64,000 nucleotides of DNA from Panacagrimonas sp046594215 (GTDB lineage Bacteria > Pseudomonadota > Gammaproteobacteria > Nevskiales > Nevskiaceae). A program made the translations under genes and the position numbers. Below are positions 52,544 to 60,545 of the stretch, piece by piece. Where the stretch lies: assembly GCA_046594215.1 (NCBI GenBank), contig JBKJPX010000008.1, positions 4,995-68,994 of the forward strand, given 5' to 3'. Each line of letters opens with the position of its first letter. Position 1 is the first letter of the stretch. The notes beneath the pieces were generated by a model. It worked only from the letters and a program-made list of their open reading frames with translations. It was not told the DNA's origin and did no database searches.

Positions 52544-54682
52544 TCAACGCGCCGCACGCTCCAGATCTCCGGCCGCCGCCGCAAGGCTCGCGGCCGAGTC
52601 CGCCGCCAGCGACAGGCGCCGCTGCAGCCAGGGGAGCAGGGCCTCGGCGGGCGAGGTTTCCGGCACCTCGCGCTCGGCGATCAAGGCGGCGCTCTGGCCT
52701 TCGGTCAGTGCCGGCAGCGTGACGGACGGCCCTTCCAGCAGGCGCTTGCGGATGAGTTCCACCGCGTGGGCCAGGACCTGCTCCGTCTGCTGCGGGTCGA
52801 GCCGTTCGCGTCGACGCGCGAGCAGCACGCGCACGGAGGCGAGGTGCGACATCAGTGCATGACTGTGGGCCAGCACCGCCCCGTAGGCCTCGGTCGGGAC
52901 GCGCGCGGTTCTGGGCTCGGCACGGCTGCGTTGCGCCGCGCCTGCGAGGCTGCCCAGGGATTCGTAGACCGTGCGCCGCGCCATGCGCACCGCGAGCTCG
53001 GAACCGGTCTGGTCGGGCAGGCGCACGGCCTGGCCGGCGAGTTCGTCGAGCGCCTGCAGCAGGCGCTTGAGCATGTTCGGCAGTCCCTTGCGCTCCCACG
53101 ACGGCAGCAAATAGCAGGCTGCCCAGGCGATGGCGGCGCCGATCAGCGTGTCGGCAAGGCGTTCGAAAACGGCGAAGCCGTGATCGGGATTCACCAGGTG
53201 TGCCTGCAGCAGGGCCATCACGGTGGCGGCGGTGGCGGTGACGAAATACGCGGAGAGCGCGAAGGCGTGCGCGAGGCCCGTGGCGGCCAGGAAGACCGCC
53301 GTGGACAGCCAGGGCGTGGCGACGAACGACAGACCGAGCACGATGCCGCAGCCGGCGGCGGTGCCGGCCACGCGCAGGTTGCGGCGCGTGAGCGTCTGGT
53401 CGAGCGTGCCGCGCAGCACCACCGCGACGCTGAGCACCATCCAGTGCGGGTGCGCGGCCCAAGGCAGCCACACGCCGACGGCGTAGGCGGCGCCCAGCGC
53501 AGCGCCTGATCGCAGCGCGTGACGAAGAACCGGCGATCCGAGATGGAAGTGGGGTCGCAGCGCCGCGAGCGGCCAGCCTTCCACCGTCACGAACAGGCGC
53601 AGTTCGGAGCGGGCGAAATGGCGCGGCTTGTCTTCCTGTCGATGCAGAACCTGCATGCGCCGCACGTCGTCGATCATGTGGCCGCTGCGGTCCACGACGC
53701 TGGCCAGCAGGCGGCGGCGACGCCCGTCGCCGCCGAACAGCGCTACCGGGTCGAGGTTGCGCAGGGCGGCGCGGGCGTCGCTGTCATCGTCGACGGGCAG
53801 GCCACGCACGACGCCGCGGTGCAAGGCATCGAGCTGGTCCGCCATCGCCAGGTAGCTCGTCGCCAAGGCCCGCCAGGCCTGCACGCCCGCGTCGTCGCTC
53901 CCCAGCAGGTCCAGGTCGAGCTGGCTCAGCAGCAGGCCGTCGCGAAGCTCGATGGCGCGCAGCAGCAGGCCCGACTGCAGGCGGGCGCGATCACTGTCAG
54001 ATGCGGCAAAGAGAATGTCCCGTGCGACCTGCAGCCGATCGTCGAGCTGGGTTTCCTGCGCCAGGAAACTTTGCAGCCGCGTTCCCGCGTCCGCGTGCTG
54101 CGCCGGCGCCCGCAACACCGCGGCGCGCGCCCGCAGCAGGTTCGCGATGGCCGTGATCACGGAGCCCAACGCGAGCGTGCGGTAGCGCGGCTGCAGCAGG
54201 GCACAGAGCACGGTGGCCCATGCCAGGTACAGCGCGGAGCCTGCTGCGACCCAGGCGATGCGCGTCAGCAGCTCCGGGGTGTCCTGCGCCGGATGCGCCG
54301 CGTAGGTGAAGACGAAGGCCATCGTGCCGACGAAGGACAGCGCCCCGACGCGCGGGCCCCAGGCCTGCGACAGGCCGGAGAGGAAACCGATGCCCACGAC
54401 CACGGCGGCGAGTGCGATCGCGTCCTCGCGCAAGGCCGCCACGACCAGCGACACCAGGATGCCGATGACGCCGGCCAGCAGCACCCGGCGCCAGGTGCGG
54501 CCCAGCGCGTTGGGCTGGTCGGCCAGGCTCGCGTAGACCGCGCCGGAGGACGCCGAGAGCGCGCCTACCGCGCCACCCAGGGGATGCACCGCCAGGTAGG
54601 CGAGCGTGACGCCGAGCGAGACCACGATGCCGTTGAGCACATGGGCCGGCAGGGCGAGCAGGGGGCGCAGGAGCGGATGCAT
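52544..54682 (-). CDS. FUSC-family membrane protein (YccS-like)
   Basis: A 712-residue inner-membrane protein with two blocks of about five to six TM helices (residues 10-160 and about 390-530), each followed by a cytoplasmic domain; HPHWMVLSVAVVLRG and LTRRNLRVAGTAAGCGIVLG mark the FUSC module. The family includes YccS and aromatic-acid exporters (AaeB). The gene ends 22 bases from the convergent PL7 gene and starts 52 bases after the FAH gene. Confidence 0.87.
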   Translation of the reverse strand: MHPLLRPLLALPAHVLNGIVVSLGVTLAYLAVHPLGGAVGALSASSGAVYASLADQPNALGRTWRRVLLAGVIGILVSLVVAALREDAIALAAVVVGIGFLSGLSQAWGPRVGALSFVGTMAFVFTYAAHPAQDTPELLTRIAWVAAGSALYLAWATVLCALLQPRYRTLALGSVITAIANLLRARAAVLRAPAQHADAGTRLQSFLAQETQLDDRLQVARDILFAASDSDRARLQSGLLLRAIELRDGLLLSQLDLDLLGSDDAGVQAWRALATSYLAMADQLDALHRGVVRGLPVDDDSDARAALRNLDPVALFGGDGRRRRLLASVVDRSGHMIDDVRRMQVLHRQEDKPRHFARSELRLFVTVEGWPLAALRPHFHLGSPVLRHALRSGAALGAAYAVGVWLPWAAHPHWMVLSVAVVLRGTLDQTLTRRNLRVAGTAAGCGIVLGLSFVATPWLSTAVFLAATGLAHAFALSAYFVTATAATVMALLQAHLVNPDHGFAVFERLADTLIGAAIAWAACYLLPSWERKGLPNMLKRLLQALDELAGQAVRLPDQTGSELAVRMARRTVYESLGSLAGAAQRSRAEPRTARVPTEAYGAVLAHSHALMSHLASVRVLLARRRERLDPQQTEQVLAHAVELIRKRLLEGPSVTLPALTEGQSAALIAEREVPETSPAEALLPWLQRRLSLAADSAASLAAAAGDLERAAR

Positions 54683-54734
54683 CGGCCCATTATCCCGTGG
54701 GCCGCTCGCGGCATGCGTGGGGCGCAGCGATCCG

Positions 54735-55646
54735 TCAGCGCAACGCAGCGGCCCGCACCACCCGATTGGCCAGGATCCCGATTCCCTCGACCTCGAGTTC
54801 CACCGTGTCGCCGATCGCGAGTCTTCGTCCGAGTTCGAACCCGCAGCCATTGAGCACCGTGCCCGACCCGATGATCTCGCCGGCGTAGAGGACGCGGTTA
54901 CGGCTGAACTGCGAGATGGCGTCTTCGAAGCGGTGCGTCATGTTCGCCGTCGTCCCGCGCGACCAGACCTCGCCGTTGATGCGCGCGCTCATCTTCAGCG
55001 CCCGGAGATCCTCGAACTCGTCCGGTGTCGCGATGCACGGACCGATGCTGTTCGCGAAATCCTTGCCGCCGCAGGGACCCAGGCCCGTCTCCATGAACGG
55101 GATCTGCAGATCGCGGGCCGACCAGTCGTTGAAGATCGTGTAGCCGAAGATGTGCGATCCCGCATCTTCGACGGTGATATCGCTGCCCGTCCTGCCCACC
55201 ACGCAGGCCCACTCCAGTTCGTAGTCGATCCACTCGGAGGGCGCCGGCCAGGGAATGTCGGCGTTGGGCCCGAACACGTGGAGATGATCGGCGTTGTAGT
55301 AGATGACCTGCTTGCGGAACTCCGGGCTCATGGGCCTTCCGAGCTTGGCGAAGCTGGCTTCGAGATGGTCGAGGAACAGGCTCGCGTCGCGCAGGCGGAT
55401 GGGTCGTGGCAGCGGTGCGAGCAACTCGAGGCTGGCGAGATCCCGTCGCGCATCTTTCGGCGCCACCTGCGTGAGCTTTCGCGCGACAGCCCATGCGTCG
55501 TCACCCGCTTCGATGAACGACTGCATCGTCGATGGCAACGGGGTGCCGGCCTGCTGCGCGGCCGCGACGAGGTCCACGACGAACCCCTCCACGTGCAGGG
55601 ATCCGATTCCCTCGCCCTGCGCAGAACGAAACGAGATCAGTCTCAC
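54735..55646 (-). CDS. Fumarylacetoacetate hydrolase family protein
   Basis: A 303-residue FAH-fold enzyme. Metal ligands are visible as E143/E145 in YELEWACVVG, with the D/N in FGYTIFNDWSARD and the Lys in GGKDFANSIGP. Members hydrolyse or decarboxylate beta-diketo acids in aromatic catabolism. It follows the metallo-beta-lactamase gene by 21 bases, and both may act in one degradation route. Substrate unknown. Confidence 0.9.
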   Translation of the reverse strand: MRLISFRSAQGEGIGSLHVEGFVVDLVAAAQQAGTPLPSTMQSFIEAGDDAWAVARKLTQVAPKDARRDLASLELLAPLPRPIRLRDASLFLDHLEASFAKLGRPMSPEFRKQVIYYNADHLHVFGPNADIPWPAPSEWIDYELEWACVVGRTGSDITVEDAGSHIFGYTIFNDWSARDLQIPFMETGLGPCGGKDFANSIGPCIATPDEFEDLRALKMSARINGEVWSRGTTANMTHRFEDAISQFSRNRVLYAGEIIGSGTVLNGCGFELGRRLAIGDTVELEVEGIGILANRVVRAAALR

Positions 55647-55667
55647 GGATGCCTCGCGATCGATCGG

Positions 55668-56672
55668 TCAGTGCGCGTGCCTGCAGGCGGCGTGATCGCC
55701 GCTGTCGCAGGCCGCGCGACGCTTCGCGTTGCGGTCCAGCCGCGCGAAGATCTCGATGAAATCCGTGGTGGCCTCGGTGCTGCCGAACTTGCCGTAGAGA
55801 AAGTTCACGCTGCCCGCGATCCGTTCCGGGATGTTCCAGTCTGCGAAATCGGGCATGACCGCAATCTCGTAGGCGGCGTCTTCCAGGGGGACGCCCGCGT
55901 CGAAGCGCCTGCGCGACTCATCGAGGAGCATCACGAGGTAGGACCGGAAACGCGCCACCCCGGCCTTGTCGGTGAGCGGCCCGTGTCCGGGGACCACCAC
56001 GTCGACGTCCAGCGACAGGATGTGATCGCAGGCCTTGATCCAGCCTTCGATGGAGCCGTCCCAAACGGCCGGGTGGCCACCGATGAACAGCAGGTCGCCG
56101 GTGTACGCCACGCGGTCCTGCACGACGTGGACCACGACGTCGCCCGCGGTGTGGGCGGGACCGACATTGGTCAGAACCACGTCCTTGTCTCCGACCTTGA
56201 GCGACTTCGATCGCTCGAAGGTCTCGGTCGGCGGCGTGAGCACCACCTTGCTGAAGTCGAACAGCTGCGGCCCCATCTTCTCGCGGATGTACTGCGCACC
56301 GCTGCCGAAGTTCTCCGGGTGGGAGACGATGCGATGGATCAGCTCCGGCGGAACCTTGAAGAATTCCTTCGAGCCCGCTTCCGACATGATGATCCGGGCG
56401 CCCGGCACCAGCTGGTTGCCGTAGATGTGATCGGCGTCCGCATGCGTGTTGAGCAGGACATCGATCTTTCGCGACGCCGGCACCGCGCGGACCATCGCGT
56501 CCAGCATGTCCTGCGTCAGCTTCAGGTCGAACAAGGTGTCGACCAGCAGGGTTTGTCCAGCATTCGAAACGAGGCCGGCGTTGCTCCAGCCCCAGCCGCC
56601 GTCCGGCTGGAGGTAGGCGTGGCTCGAAGGCCCTATCTGCTGAAGCCCTTTGTCGTAGTTCCAGGCCGGCAT
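55668..56672 (-). CDS. Metallo-beta-lactamase-fold hydrolase
   Basis: A 334-residue MBL-fold protein. The metal motif reads HADADH (77-82) instead of the standard HxHxDH, so the second His is Asp; the later ligands in GPAHTAGD, TGDLLFIGG and VVPGHGPL are present. It would hydrolyse an ester, thioester or lactone. GAAGGAG before the ATG supports the start. The C-terminus is His/Cys rich (CDSGDHAACRHAH), possibly an extra metal site. Confidence 0.88.
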   Translation of the reverse strand: MPAWNYDKGLQQIGPSSHAYLQPDGGWGWSNAGLVSNAGQTLLVDTLFDLKLTQDMLDAMVRAVPASRKIDVLLNTHADADHIYGNQLVPGARIIMSEAGSKEFFKVPPELIHRIVSHPENFGSGAQYIREKMGPQLFDFSKVVLTPPTETFERSKSLKVGDKDVVLTNVGPAHTAGDVVVHVVQDRVAYTGDLLFIGGHPAVWDGSIEGWIKACDHILSLDVDVVVPGHGPLTDKAGVARFRSYLVMLLDESRRRFDAGVPLEDAAYEIAVMPDFADWNIPERIAGSVNFLYGKFGSTEATTDFIEIFARLDRNAKRRAACDSGDHAACRHAH

Positions 56673-56783
56673 CGGATGACTCCTTCCTCGCGTTCACCGA
56701 ACGGGCCGGCGAGTGTTTCGCAGGGGTGACCGCGTTACAACACAGGGTGAACCCAGGGTTTGTGTCCTCGTGGAGATGAACCC

Positions 56784-57230
56784 TCAACTACCTTTCGCGC
56801 GGGATAGTCGGCGTGGCGCCTTCCTGGCGGGCGCCTCGATGGCGCCGGACGCGGCCGCCCGCAATAGGCGCCGGAACGTCGGGCACTCCAGGTGGCTGGG
56901 CGCGCGGCAGCCTGCGGCGTGACGCAGGCCATCGCGCATCGCGCTGAGCTTTCGCACGGTCCGGTCCAGCTCGTCCGCCTTGGAAGCGAGCTGCTTGCGG
57001 TCGATCTGCGGCCGACCATCGGGCGCGAACATGAGGGCGATCTCGTCCAGCGAGAAACCCGCAGCACGCCCCAGTCCGATCATCGCGAGCCGCTCGAGGA
57101 CCTCCGGATCGAACATGCGGCGCAGACCCCGCCGTCCGACCGACGCGATCAGTCCCTTCTCCTCGTAGAACCGCAGCGTCGAACCTGGCACGCCGGCGCG
57201 TTTCGATACTTCGGAGATATCCAGTTCCAT
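56784..57230 (-). CDS. MerR-family transcriptional regulator
   Basis: A 148-residue regulator: N-terminal winged HTH (ISEVSKRAGVPGSTLRFYEE, KGLIASVGRRGLRRMF), a coiled-coil dimer helix (about 75-105), and a C-terminal effector part with C108 and C116 spaced by seven residues that could sense metal or redox. It diverges from an MFS transporter gene, with a perfect palindrome between them, so it probably controls both. Confidence 0.9.
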   Translation of the reverse strand: MELDISEVSKRAGVPGSTLRFYEEKGLIASVGRRGLRRMFDPEVLERLAMIGLGRAAGFSLDEIALMFAPDGRPQIDRKQLASKADELDRTVRKLSAMRDGLRHAAGCRAPSHLECPTFRRLLRAAASGAIEAPARKAPRRLSRAKGS

Positions 57231-57240
57231 TGCGTGCTTG

Positions 57241-57260
57241 ACTTCAAGTCAACTTGAAGT
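57241..57260. promoter_or_regulatory. MerR operator palindrome
   Basis: ACTTCAAGT (57241-57249) and ACTTGAAGT (57252-57260) form a perfect 9-base inverted repeat with a 2-base centre, directly upstream of merR and 48 bases before the MFS start. TTGACT at 57238-57243 overlaps it and could be a -35 box. MerR sites normally lie between -35 and an over-spaced -10; no good -10 was found, so the direction it activates is unclear. Confidence 0.72.
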
Positions 57261-57308
57261 TGCACAGTGCCGCTGCCATCACCCGATGGCAAGCCGACGA
57301 GAGCGATC

Positions 57309-58850
57309 ATGGAAGTCCGGTTCAGCCCCAGCGACAGGCAGCTGTCGCCTTCGCAGGACCCAGCGCGGTCGGAAGCCATCGCGGCCGGCCCGGAGCCCGC
57401 GTCGTCGTCGCGGGGGGCGATGGCCAGCCTGTGCCTGTCCATGCTGATGCCCTCGCTCGATACCAGCATCGCCAATGCCGGTCTGCCGACGTTCGCACTG
57501 GCATTCGGCGCTTCCTTCCAGCACGTGCAGTGGGTCGTCCTCGCGTATCTGCTGGCCATCACGACCCTGATCGTCAGCGCGGGACGGCTCGGTGATCTCG
57601 TCGGGCGCAGACGCCTGCTCCTGGCTGGAATCGGCCTGTTCACGGTGGCCTCGCTTGCCTGCGGCATCGCGCCCACGCTCTGGCTGCTGGTCGCCGCACG
57701 CGCTGCGCAGGGTCTTGGAGCCGCCATCATGCTGGCGCTGACCGTGGCCCTGGTCGGCCAGACGGTTCCGAAAGCCGGGATCGGACGCGCCATGGGCCTG
57801 CTCGGGACGATGTCCGCGATCGGGACCACGCTCGGTCCCTCGCTCGGTGGCGCGCTGATCGCAGGCCCTGGCTGGCGATGGATCTTCCTCGTCAACGTGC
57901 CGCTCGGGCTGCTAAACCTCGCGCTCGCGTGTCGCAAGCTGCCGGTCGATCGCCCGCGCGCGCGAACGCAGGGAGCCGGCTTCGACACGCTGGGCACCGT
58001 GTTGCTGGCCGCCACGCTGATGGCTTACACCCTTGCCGTGACGATCGGGCAGGCCGGCTTCGGGCCGCTCAACGCGACGCTGCTGTTCGCGGGCGTCCTG
58101 TGTGGCGGCTTCTTCGTTCGGGCCCAGGCAAGCGCCGTGTCTCCCCTGGTACGCCTGACGATATTTCGCGACGCCGCGTTGCGCGCGAGCCTCGCGATGA
58201 GCCTGCTGGTCTCCACCGTGATGATGGCGACGCTGGTGGTGGGGCCTTTCTATCTTTCGCGGGCGCTGGGCCTGGAGCCGGCGCGGGTCGGCCTGGTCTT
58301 GTCCATCGGGCCGCTGATCGCCGCGATGAGCGGAATGCCGGCGGGCCGGGCCGTGGATCGCCTGGGTGCGCAGAGCATGACGCTCGTGGGACTCGTCGGA
58401 ATTGCAGCCGGGTGCTTCGCGCTATCCGTGATCCCGTCGATTTGGGGCACCGCGGGCTACCTCGCGCCGATCGTCGTCATCACCGCCAGCTACGCTTTGT
58501 TCCAGGTCGCCAACAACACCGCCTTCATGACGGACATGCGCCCGGACCAACGGGGCGTCATGTCCGGAATGCTCAGTCTGTCGCGCAATCTCGGGCTCAT
58601 CACGGGTGCGTCCGTCATGGGCGCGGTGTTCGCGTTCGCATCGTCGACGACGGACGTCGCCATCACGCGTCCTGCAGACGTGGTCACCGGACTGCGGGTC
58701 ACGTTTGCGGTCGGCGCGATCCTGATGGGACTCGCGATCGTGATCGCAACGGCAAGCTATCGCAGCCGCAACGTCGTCCTGCACGCGACGTGTTTTTCGG
58801 CTCGGACAAGGGATGGACGATTTTTTCATGGCAACGGCGGGCGGCGGTGA
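57309..58850 (+). CDS. MFS transporter, DHA2-like drug:proton antiporter
   Basis: A 513-residue major-facilitator protein of probably 14 TM helices. It has motif A GRLGDLVGRRRLLLAG after TM2, motif C-like SAIGTTLGPSLGGALIA and SMLMPSLDTSIANAGLPT in TM1, as in QacA/EmrB-type exporters. Start set at ATG 57309 (an upstream ATG exists at 57267). It probably expels a toxic compound sensed by the divergent MerR protein. The C-terminal tail beyond TM14 is basic and unremarkable. Confidence 0.88.
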   Translation: MEVRFSPSDRQLSPSQDPARSEAIAAGPEPASSSRGAMASLCLSMLMPSLDTSIANAGLPTFALAFGASFQHVQWVVLAYLLAITTLIVSAGRLGDLVGRRRLLLAGIGLFTVASLACGIAPTLWLLVAARAAQGLGAAIMLALTVALVGQTVPKAGIGRAMGLLGTMSAIGTTLGPSLGGALIAGPGWRWIFLVNVPLGLLNLALACRKLPVDRPRARTQGAGFDTLGTVLLAATLMAYTLAVTIGQAGFGPLNATLLFAGVLCGGFFVRAQASAVSPLVRLTIFRDAALRASLAMSLLVSTVMMATLVVGPFYLSRALGLEPARVGLVLSIGPLIAAMSGMPAGRAVDRLGAQSMTLVGLVGIAAGCFALSVIPSIWGTAGYLAPIVVITASYALFQVANNTAFMTDMRPDQRGVMSGMLSLSRNLGLITGASVMGAVFAFASSTTDVAITRPADVVTGLRVTFAVGAILMGLAIVIATASYRSRNVVLHATCFSARTRDGRFFHGNGGRR

Positions 58851-58902
58851 CGGCGGCTCGAAGCCTTGGTCATGCGCGCATTCACCCAAGCCAACGAAAG
58901 GC

Positions 58903-60105
58903 CTAGGCCGCCACATCCAGCGCGTACCGCCGACAGTGCTCCAGATACGCCGCCTCGTGCGTGGTGATCAGTTCGACCACGCAGCGCCACAGCCACGTCG
59001 GCGTCTCGAGGCTCTTGCTGTGATTGCGCTTGAGTTCCCGCGACCAGCTGCGCCGGGTGGCCGCTTCGAGCTGGCGCGCGTGCGCCCTGCCGAGCACCGT
59101 GCCCAGGAACTTCGCGACGCCGCCCGCCTCGTCGCGCGTGAGCCGGCCGACCTCCATCTTCAGGTCCTGCGGAAACATCTCGCGGATGAAGACGGCGCGG
59201 TCCAGGAGCCGCGTCGCCAGCATCCGTTCGCCGAGGTGCGGTGACAGGTGGCGAGCGCCTTCGATGATGCGCTCGGCGTTGCCGCGGGGCATCGACTGGT
59301 CCGGATAGCGCGGGGCCGCCGCCGTGGCCGCTTCCTTGATGTCGATCAGGCACAGGCGGCTGTCATCGGGCTCGCCGATGCTGGCGAGCACGGCGTAGCG
59401 CAGGGATCCCAGGGAACTGCAGCCCTTCATCCAGTACGCCGCGTCGAGCAGCTTCACCGGCGCGTCGTCCTTGCGTGAGCGCGCCCGCGTGATCAGTTCT
59501 CTCACCGACTCCTCGTCGAAGAGGTTTCCGATGGCGGTCGTCTCAGCCCTGGTCAGCGACCAGAATCTCTTTCCCCGCGGAATCTCGACGGCGGAACCCG
59601 TGATGCGCTCGTTGGCCAGGTGTTTCCATTTGCGGCGGATCGCACTGTCGAGCAGGAGCCGGATCGACGCCGGTGCATCGGCGTTGCGCGTGCTGCGTCC
59701 CGCGAAGGCGTGTGAATATCCTTTCAACATCTGCTCCAGCATGCCGGCGGTCGTCACGCCCGGAAGATCCGACCCGCGGGCCGCGGTGGCAAGCGACAGC
59801 CCGAGCCGGATCAGGTCGTGCGCCGGGTTTCCGATCACCGTCTGGTCGAGGTCGCGAATCTGGATATCGATGTGGCCGTCGGTGTTGGCGATGGGCCCCA
59901 GGTTGCTCGCATGGCAGTCCCCGCAGATCCATACGGCGGGGCCCTGCGGCACGGCGTGGCCGGCCGGCGTTTCGAGCCACTCGTAGAACTTGACGGTGCT
60001 GCCGCGGACGTAGGCGTGCGCCGACGCCGCCATCTTCAATCGCCGCTCGGCCTGCAGGACAACCGGGCGGTCGCGGAACCGGACAGCTTTGCGAAGGGAC
60101 GGCAT
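58903..60105 (-). CDS. DUF2252 family protein
   Basis: A 400-residue protein with the DUF2252 hallmarks: RPVVLQAERRLKMAASAHAYVRG near the start, VWICGDCHASNLGP, and IQIRDLDQTVIGNPAHDLIRLG. The fold is thought to be kinase-like (aminoglycoside-phosphotransferase type), with GDCHASN and DLDQT in place of the catalytic and metal loops; the function is not known. Start chosen at ATG 60105, because the extension to 60159 lacks conserved residues. Confidence 0.85.
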   Translation of the reverse strand: MPSLRKAVRFRDRPVVLQAERRLKMAASAHAYVRGSTVKFYEWLETPAGHAVPQGPAVWICGDCHASNLGPIANTDGHIDIQIRDLDQTVIGNPAHDLIRLGLSLATAARGSDLPGVTTAGMLEQMLKGYSHAFAGRSTRNADAPASIRLLLDSAIRRKWKHLANERITGSAVEIPRGKRFWSLTRAETTAIGNLFDEESVRELITRARSRKDDAPVKLLDAAYWMKGCSSLGSLRYAVLASIGEPDDSRLCLIDIKEAATAAAPRYPDQSMPRGNAERIIEGARHLSPHLGERMLATRLLDRAVFIREMFPQDLKMEVGRLTRDEAGGVAKFLGTVLGRAHARQLEAATRRSWSRELKRNHSKSLETPTWLWRCVVELITTHEAAYLEHCRRYALDVAA

Positions 60106-60545
60106 GTGCGTGGATCCTGGTCCGAACCAGCGACGGTGGAAGAAAAAGCGACTACCCACACATCGTGCCGGTCGGCTGCCTCGTCCCTGCGCGGGATATC
60201 CTGAGCCGCGTCGGGTAGGGGGAATCGGCTGCGGCGATGCGGATGCGGGGCTGGAAAAGGGAATCGGCGCCGCGCTTCCGGCGCGGCTCCGGTCGCAGGC
60301 GAATTGCCCGAACCGTCTCCGTCGTCCTTCAATAAACCGAGCTCAAGGCGATCCGGGCGGTCATGGGACATGCGTTTGGTCCATGCTGACGGGCACTTGG
60401 CGGCGCAGTGCAAATGGCATGGAAGTCGCCTTCATCGGGAAAACCACACGGCGACGCCGTGTTCATCGAGATTCTGCTCGGCGCTATTCCGGGATGGCTG
60501 TTCACGGACCAGACGAACCGGGCAGGACTACACAGGGAGCTGCAC
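60106..60545. other. Intergenic region upstream of the cis/trans isomerase gene
   Basis: About 440 bases between divergent genes. It should hold promoters for both. The isomerase frame is open back to 60408 but the translation there is not conserved-looking. No operator or RNA gene was recognised. Confidence 0.4.
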
